Shown here piece after piece: positions 59,571 to 64,000 of a stretch of DNA of 64,000 bases. The notes under the pieces are model-generated. The model did no database searches. It was not told where the DNA came from and worked only from the letters and a program-made list of their open reading frames with translations. This DNA is from Drosophila miranda. Its lineage: Eukaryota > Arthropoda > Insecta > Diptera > Drosophilidae. How positions within the stretch are numbered: the stretch's first letter is position 1; each line of letters begins with the position of its first letter. The stretch covers positions 19,734,913-19,798,912 of the forward strand of contig NC_046677.1 in assembly GCF_003369915.1 (NCBI RefSeq), given 5' to 3'. A program made the position numbers and the translations under genes.

Positions 59571-59663
59571 ATGAAGATGAGCATATTAGTACTCCTCATT
59601 GTTGGAATCTCAGGAGCCATGGCCTCTGGTAGATGGTATTCCTTTGGGATAGGCAGATACTAG
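59571..59663 (+). CDS. tiny secreted peptide precursor, unit H
   Basis: An intact 30-residue frame: leader MKMSILVLLIVGISGAMA and tail SGRWYSFGIGRY. The TATA box, kB-like site and conserved GCATTGCGAATTCGATT box lie in order upstream. The tail shares the core YSFGIG with unit B on the opposite strand, which argues for selection on that core. The G-R after FGI could serve as an amidation site. TAG is followed by AATCGTGATAATAAA, giving a possible polyadenylation signal. Confidence 0.68.
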   Translation: MKMSILVLLIVGISGAMASGRWYSFGIGRY

Positions 59664-60656
59664 GAATCGTGATAATAAATTTGATAAATAGAATGGACAC
59701 TGCGAATTCAGTTCCTTGAGTTGGCGAACCTTCCTTTCCATTGCCTACATAGATACAAACATATGTACGTATGGTATGGTAGCTCCTAGATACACATGTA
59801 TGTACGTACTTGTGTGTATAATTTTGACTTACGTTTTGGGAAGGAGGACTCTTAGGGCGTTTTGAGTCACGTTTTGGTGTGACTTTAATAGTCCAAGTGC
59901 TGGGCTGCCCGCACCGAAGCCTTGAACCCATTCACATTTAACTAATTTATTAGATTTTCACTAGGGACACGCACATCTCGGGGGGGATTGGATTTAAGGA
60001 GTACTATATAAGATATGCGACTTTTCGCACTGTGTACAAACAAATAAACAAACTGAAAGGTTCGGGGGTCACTTTATCGATTGCTTTTCGGTCAATGGGG
60101 TCTGCTGCCTAGTTAGTATGTTATCCAATGCGAGGAAAGGCTTTGCTTCCCTATTCCCTAGTCGTACCTCAGCCACAATCGCATTTGAATCCGATTATCT
60201 CCAGTTGATCTCTGGTTGATTCGAGCCGGACGAATTGAATGGAGATTTCTCGAGTTTCGCCCTAAGTGGCTATCCCTCGCGAACAGGAGTTTATTTTAGA
60301 AGCAAACATTAACAACTGCCAGAGCCGATATCCACAACAACCCGACAACCTAAACAACCGCAACCCTAACTAGACCATCCCTCGCCTCCGCTGCACCCCC
60401 AGAGAGCCGAACGCACGAATGTCTACGAGTGAAATCAATCGGGACAGAGAGCCGGCCGCACCGGAGAGACAGGAACTCCTTGCACCTGTTCCTAGAGTCA
60501 GCGACAGGGTGTAACACGCACAGACCGCGGACCAGGTGGTAACTAGGCAGGGCTCTGTTGTTTTCGGTTGCCCCAGCAACCATAACCTTGATATGGAATG
60601 CACTCGACGCTCCACGGCGACACCGCTGGGCAAATGTTGAGCGATAGTCAAGTGAA
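59664..60656. other. intergenic between peptide cluster and DRC3-like gene
   Basis: The segment 59710-59890 is a diverged duplicate of 59230-59400 (shared GGCGTTTTGAGTCACGTT, CTCCTAGATA and ATACATACGT-like stretches), so the duplicated flank of the cluster extends here without a recognisable mini-gene. The rest holds no feature beyond the DRC3-like 5' region. Confidence 0.5.
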
Positions 60657-62600
60657 ATGGACGAGCCGGTCAGCCAGGGTTCGGGGGATGAGATGGAGGA
60701 GCCGGTGAGGGGCTTCCTGGAGGAGGTCAACTGCCCAGAGCCGGGCATCATTGATCGGCAGATGATCGAGACCGCCTACCTGGGGGAGGGACAAAAGGGC
60801 GAGTCGGGTCGCCTGCATCAGCTGGAGCCAGTGGTCTACGAGCGTATTCGAACCATGCGGCTGGAGTTCAAGAGTGAGTGGGGGGCTGCGCAAGAGTGCT
60901 CTGGAGCGGGTCTAATCTGAAGGCTTCCTTTGAAGATCTCCTGCGGATCGATCACCTCTGGATGCTGCCCAATCTCACCAAGCTGTGCCTCAACTGCAAC
61001 AAAATTGAGGTCATAGAACACATTGGAATGCTCACGGCCCTCAAGGAGCTGAACCTCAGCTTCAATTACATCACCAAAATCGAGAACCTGGAGACGCTGG
61101 TTAACCTGGAAACCCTCTCGTTGTTCAGCAATCGCATCAGGAGAATTGAGAACCTTAGCCTCAAAAAGCTAGTCATCCTCAGCCTTGGCAATAATCTGAT
61201 CGACACGGTGGATGGGGTGAGACCTCTGTCTAAGAGATGACATCTTTAAATTACATCTTCCCCACTAGATCGAGCGACTGCGCTTTTTAAACAGCCTGAA
61301 AGTCTTGAATCTGGAAGGTAATCCCATTGCGCAGAAGCCAGATTTTCCTCTTTCTCTCTATGTGACTGCCATTCTGCCTAAATTAAATTACTACGAATAC
61401 GTTTTTATCAAGGCGGACACTCGGGAAGCGGCGCAGAAGCGTTTCTAGTGAGAGTCATTCATCCATTCCCTTATGCGGATGACCAACTCTTTTCTCCAAC
61501 AGCCGTGAACTACGCGAGATCGAGGACAAACAGGAGCGCGAGATTCAGGCCCTTGAAACGGATGCTAGGGAGGCAGCCGAAGCAGAGCGACTGGCATCCA
61601 GCTTTGTGGAGCATCTAGACGGTCAGCAGCTTTACGATTCCCTGTGGCGAGACGACGAAAACGGGCGAATACTGATGATGGTGGGGGCTCCGGCGCATGA
61701 GCTGTCAGAAGAGTATGCCAAAGATGTCCACCACTTGACTCAGAGTATCTACAAACTGGGTCTAAAGCGGTTTGGAGAACGCGATGAGGAGATCCGGGAC
61801 TTTAATGCCAACCTGCAGGAAGGCCAGCAAGAGCTGCAGTCGCTGGGCCAGTCGCAGATCGAAGAGTTTCTGCAATACAAGGAGCGAACTTTCGAAGTGT
61901 TACGCTCGAAGTTGAGCGAGCTGGAGGAGAGCGAAGACGGGTCAGAAGAGTACTCTCAGATGGACACCCTCAACGGACAATTTGATGATGCCCTTAACGA
62001 GATGTGGCAGAGCTTGATGTCTCAGGAACTACATTTGCACGAGGCTGTTGAGGTGGGTAGCAGAAGATTGAATGATTCCTTAAACTAATATTCTCCAACT
62101 CCGCAGGAATCCACGCTAAACTTCCAACGCAAGATCTCCCAACTGATGGCCAGCTTTGTGGAGCAGGCTCAGGTGTTCTTTCTCCAGCTCCGCGATGTCT
62201 GCGGGCACTTTGCAGACAACATGACGGATATCGTGACGCAATTTCTTTCCGACAAATTATCTCGTCAGGAACTCGGGTCTGTTCCCAAAGAGTTAACAAT
62301 GTGTGTTGACGATCGCGAGGAGGTCCTGAAGCTGGTCGAAGGGATGCGGACAGCCCACACCTATCGCGTTGATGAGCGCGAGGATCGCATGGCCAAGCGC
62401 AGCAAGGAGTTCATTGACAAGATGATCCAGCAGCTGAACAAGTAAGTGGAAACTGAATTCAAAGGCAACAGAAAGCTATAGACTCTCTTTTTAGCAAGGA
62501 AGTGGACCGCCATCGTGCCAAAATATTGGAAATCAATTCGTTTATGGAAATGATGACAGAGGCTCTAGGCAATCTTCCACAGGAGTTGAACCAGGAATAG
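60657..62600 (+). CDS. DRC3: DRC3/LRRC48-like leucine-rich repeat axonemal protein
   Basis: Six exons (60657-60873, 60936-61216, 61269-61447, 61503-62052, 62107-62441, 62495-62600) join in frame for 555 residues. After a short acidic N-terminus come SDS22-type leucine-rich repeats at about residues 73-190 (LTKLCLNCNKIEVIEHIGML, LKELNLSFNYITKIENLETL, LKVLNLEGNPIA) closed by an LRR cap (LPKLNYYEYVFIK). A long coiled coil fills the rest. This is the layout of dynein regulatory complex subunit 3, a nexin-DRC component controlling dynein in motile cilia and sperm flagella. In flies testis expression is expected. FlyBase may list this as TbCMF46/CG13125 (from memory). It is convergent with the isomerase gene, with 75 bp between stops. 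Confidence 0.88.
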
Positions 62601-62675
62601 TTTTGGGAGTAACAGTTTAATATAAATTTCAATAAATGCAGCATTTTGGACAGCATCAGTTTGATGCTATTTCTT

Positions 62676-63646
62676 CTATTTTTTCTCCTTGAGGCCCTCG
62701 AGGTGGGCGCTCAGTCCCTCTTGGAACAGGGGAGTATTGATGTAGTCCACACAGGCACGTAGGTCTCCGGCACGATCCCTGAGCAACTCGGTGACATCGG
62801 AATCCCGACACATTCGCTTGGTCAGTGTTCTGGCAATGGGATTGGCCTTGTCAAAGGTGCCAATGAAGGCAGCACACTGAGCCAGGGCCTCCTTTTTGCT
62901 GCCGGCCACCTCATCGATAAGACCCACCTCCAGGGCCTCTTGAGTGCTGAATAGCTTACCTTGGTTCAGCGCCCGCTCGACAATTCTCCGTGGCAGCACA
63001 CTCTGGTAGGAGAGCATCATCCACTTGGAGACGACGAAACTAAACCGCGTGGCATGCACTCCGATGACAAAATCCGGCAGCATGACACGGTATTCGCAGG
63101 CCGTGGCCATAATGCAACCAGCGGCTGGCGCATGACCCTGAAATGGTAAAACGATTAGGGGGCTTGTTCGATGCAGAATAGGGACTTACATTAATGGCCG
63201 CTGCTGTGGGAATGCCGCAGAGATGCAGGGCCAGCCACAGGTCTTGGAAGATCGTCCAGAATTCCTTCAACCTCTCCTGATCGGGTTTGTACAGCTCTTT
63301 GAGGTCAAGTCCAGCGGAGAAAACCTTGTCATTGCTCTGGAAAATCACAACGAAATCGTGTCATAGAAAGTCTTTGTCCATTGCGCAGACTCACCGACGT
63401 CAAAATGAGCCCACGGCTCTTGTTGCACTCAATCTGGTTTATGGAATCAATCAGATCATGCATCAGATTCAAGGTGAGAGTGTTTACGGGCGGCAGATTC
63501 ATCGATAATGTGGCAATCCCACTCTTGTCGTCCACTTCGATCGTGGTAAGACCCGAGTTTGCTCCATTTGAGAGCGATCGCAAAGATTGGCTGCAAAGGA
63601 TGGGTTTTATCTGTCGGAGACTGCCTATTAGGCTGTTGCGCAACAT
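62676..63646 (-). CDS. mitochondrial enoyl-CoA delta-isomerase (ECI1-type), crotonase fold
   Basis: Three exons (63646-63395, 63336-63190, 63137-62676) give 286 residues from MLRNSLIGSLRQIKP, a plausible mitochondrial presequence; an in-frame ATG at 63682 would add 12. Crotonase landmarks are SNDKVFSAGLDLKELY (first oxyanion-hole strand), GHAPAAGCIMATACEYRVM (second), and the C-terminal LRACVDYINTPLFQEGLSAHLEGLKEKK. ECI shifts cis-3 or trans-3 double bonds to trans-2 for beta-oxidation. ECI1 has a catalytic Glu in IGLNETQLG; here the motif reads IGVHATRFS with Ala162 in its place, so activity may be lost or changed. Three clustered fly genes (CG4592, CG4594, CG4598) are known at 30F; I cannot tell which this is. 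Confidence 0.88.
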
Positions 63647-63774
63647 TTCTAAGACTTTTGAACTTGAGCAGCAATCACGCACTCAGCGACAGGCATAAAA
63701 TTAAACAAATAAGCTGGTTTTTTCATTTGCGAACCGAAAGAAAACAAAAAAAATCAAGCCGCAGCTGATCTGCA

Positions 63775-63781
63775 ATCGATA
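63775..63781 (-). promoter_or_regulatory. DRE-like TATCGAT upstream of the isomerase gene
   Basis: On the minus strand the sequence reads CTATCGATTG, a seven-of-eight DRE match, about 130 bp upstream of the start codon. Such near-DRE sites are common in growth and metabolism promoters. Function is inferred. Confidence 0.4.
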
Positions 63782-63885
63782 GCGCGGTATCATGAAAACT
63801 GCCTATCGAGTGGAAAGAATTTAGTTTGAACAAAACAGAACATGAAATTTAAGTTAATATTCGGTTTTACATATAACAAAATTGA

Positions 63886-64000
63886 TCATTGCTTGTTGGC
63901 CTTCTTCTTCAGACCTTCGAGATAAATTCCTATACCCTTCTGCACCTCTGGCCGGTTGACCAGGGACAGGAAATCATCAACGTCCTGTTCGCGTTCCTTA
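63886..64000 (-). CDS. C-terminal end of a second enoyl-CoA isomerase paralogue (partial)
   Basis: The last 37 codons of a gene that continues past the right edge. The translated end DDFLSLVNRPEVQKG and IGIYLEGLKKKANKQ aligns with the end of the neighbouring isomerase (DYINTPLFQEGLSAHLEGLK), in the same orientation. It is therefore a tandem duplicate. Nothing more can be said of its catalytic residues from this window. Confidence 0.85.
   Translation of the reverse strand, partial: KEREQDVDDFLSLVNRPEVQKGIGIYLEGLKKKANKQ

Overview
The window is a Drosophila genome segment. It has short GT-AG introns, RR-2 cuticle genes, Motif 1/Motif 6 core promoters, and a gene set that matches from memory the 30F region of D. 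melanogaster 2L (bib, RpL13, Dref, Cpr30F and neighbours). Coding identity to D. melanogaster is high but not complete, and intergenic DNA is diverged, so a non-melanogaster species, perhaps of the obscura group, is likely. That species call is a weak inference.

Layout. Positions 1-7000 hold the 5' four coding exons of bib (minus strand, running off the left edge). Positions 7000-15600 are a gene-poor region with microsatellites and a possible decayed LTR. RpL13 (minus) and Dref (plus) lie head to head at 15640-19452. A dense housekeeping block follows: a TMEM184-type transmembrane gene (plus), a TLDc/MEAK7-type gene (minus), an ankyrin-repeat gene of ANKRA2/RFXANK type (plus), the G-patch/CCCH gene CG4709/ZGPAT (minus) and a METTL17/Rsm22 mitoribosome assembly factor (plus). 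After about 6 kb of noncoding DNA come an ABCG half-transporter (plus), a FASTK-family mitochondrial RNA gene (minus), the Ap4A Nudix hydrolase Apf (plus) and an ARGLU1 homologue (plus). A fold-back repeat region (48.4-49.6 kb) separates these from two RR-2 cuticle genes (51.1-52.5 kb). A MAK/ICK ciliary kinase (minus), a cluster of tiny secreted-peptide genes (57.2-59.7 kb), a DRC3-like axonemal LRR gene (plus) and tandem mitochondrial enoyl-CoA isomerase genes (minus) fill the right end.

Themes. Several genes are mitochondrial (METTL17, FASTK family, enoyl-CoA isomerases) or ciliary/flagellar (MAK kinase, DRC3). Dref encodes the factor that binds TATCGATA, and exact copies of that site occur in the window.

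The most notable observations are: (1) eight paralogous mini-gene units at 57.2-59.7 kb, several encoding a signal peptide plus a 10-12 residue tail, some ending like allatostatin-A (YSFGI-GK, YSFGI-GR, YSFDL-GRK); (2) a 109-codon in-frame open extension after the TGA-C stop of the TMEM184-type gene, a candidate for stop-codon readthrough; (3) one dispersed sequence carrying Motif 6 and Motif 1 that forms the promoter region of two different genes in inverted orientation; (4) a candidate poison exon in the large ARGLU1 intron; (5) an enoyl-CoA isomerase with alanine where the catalytic glutamate is expected; and (6) a GC-AG intron in Apf. All family assignments come from reading translated sequence; no database search was run.
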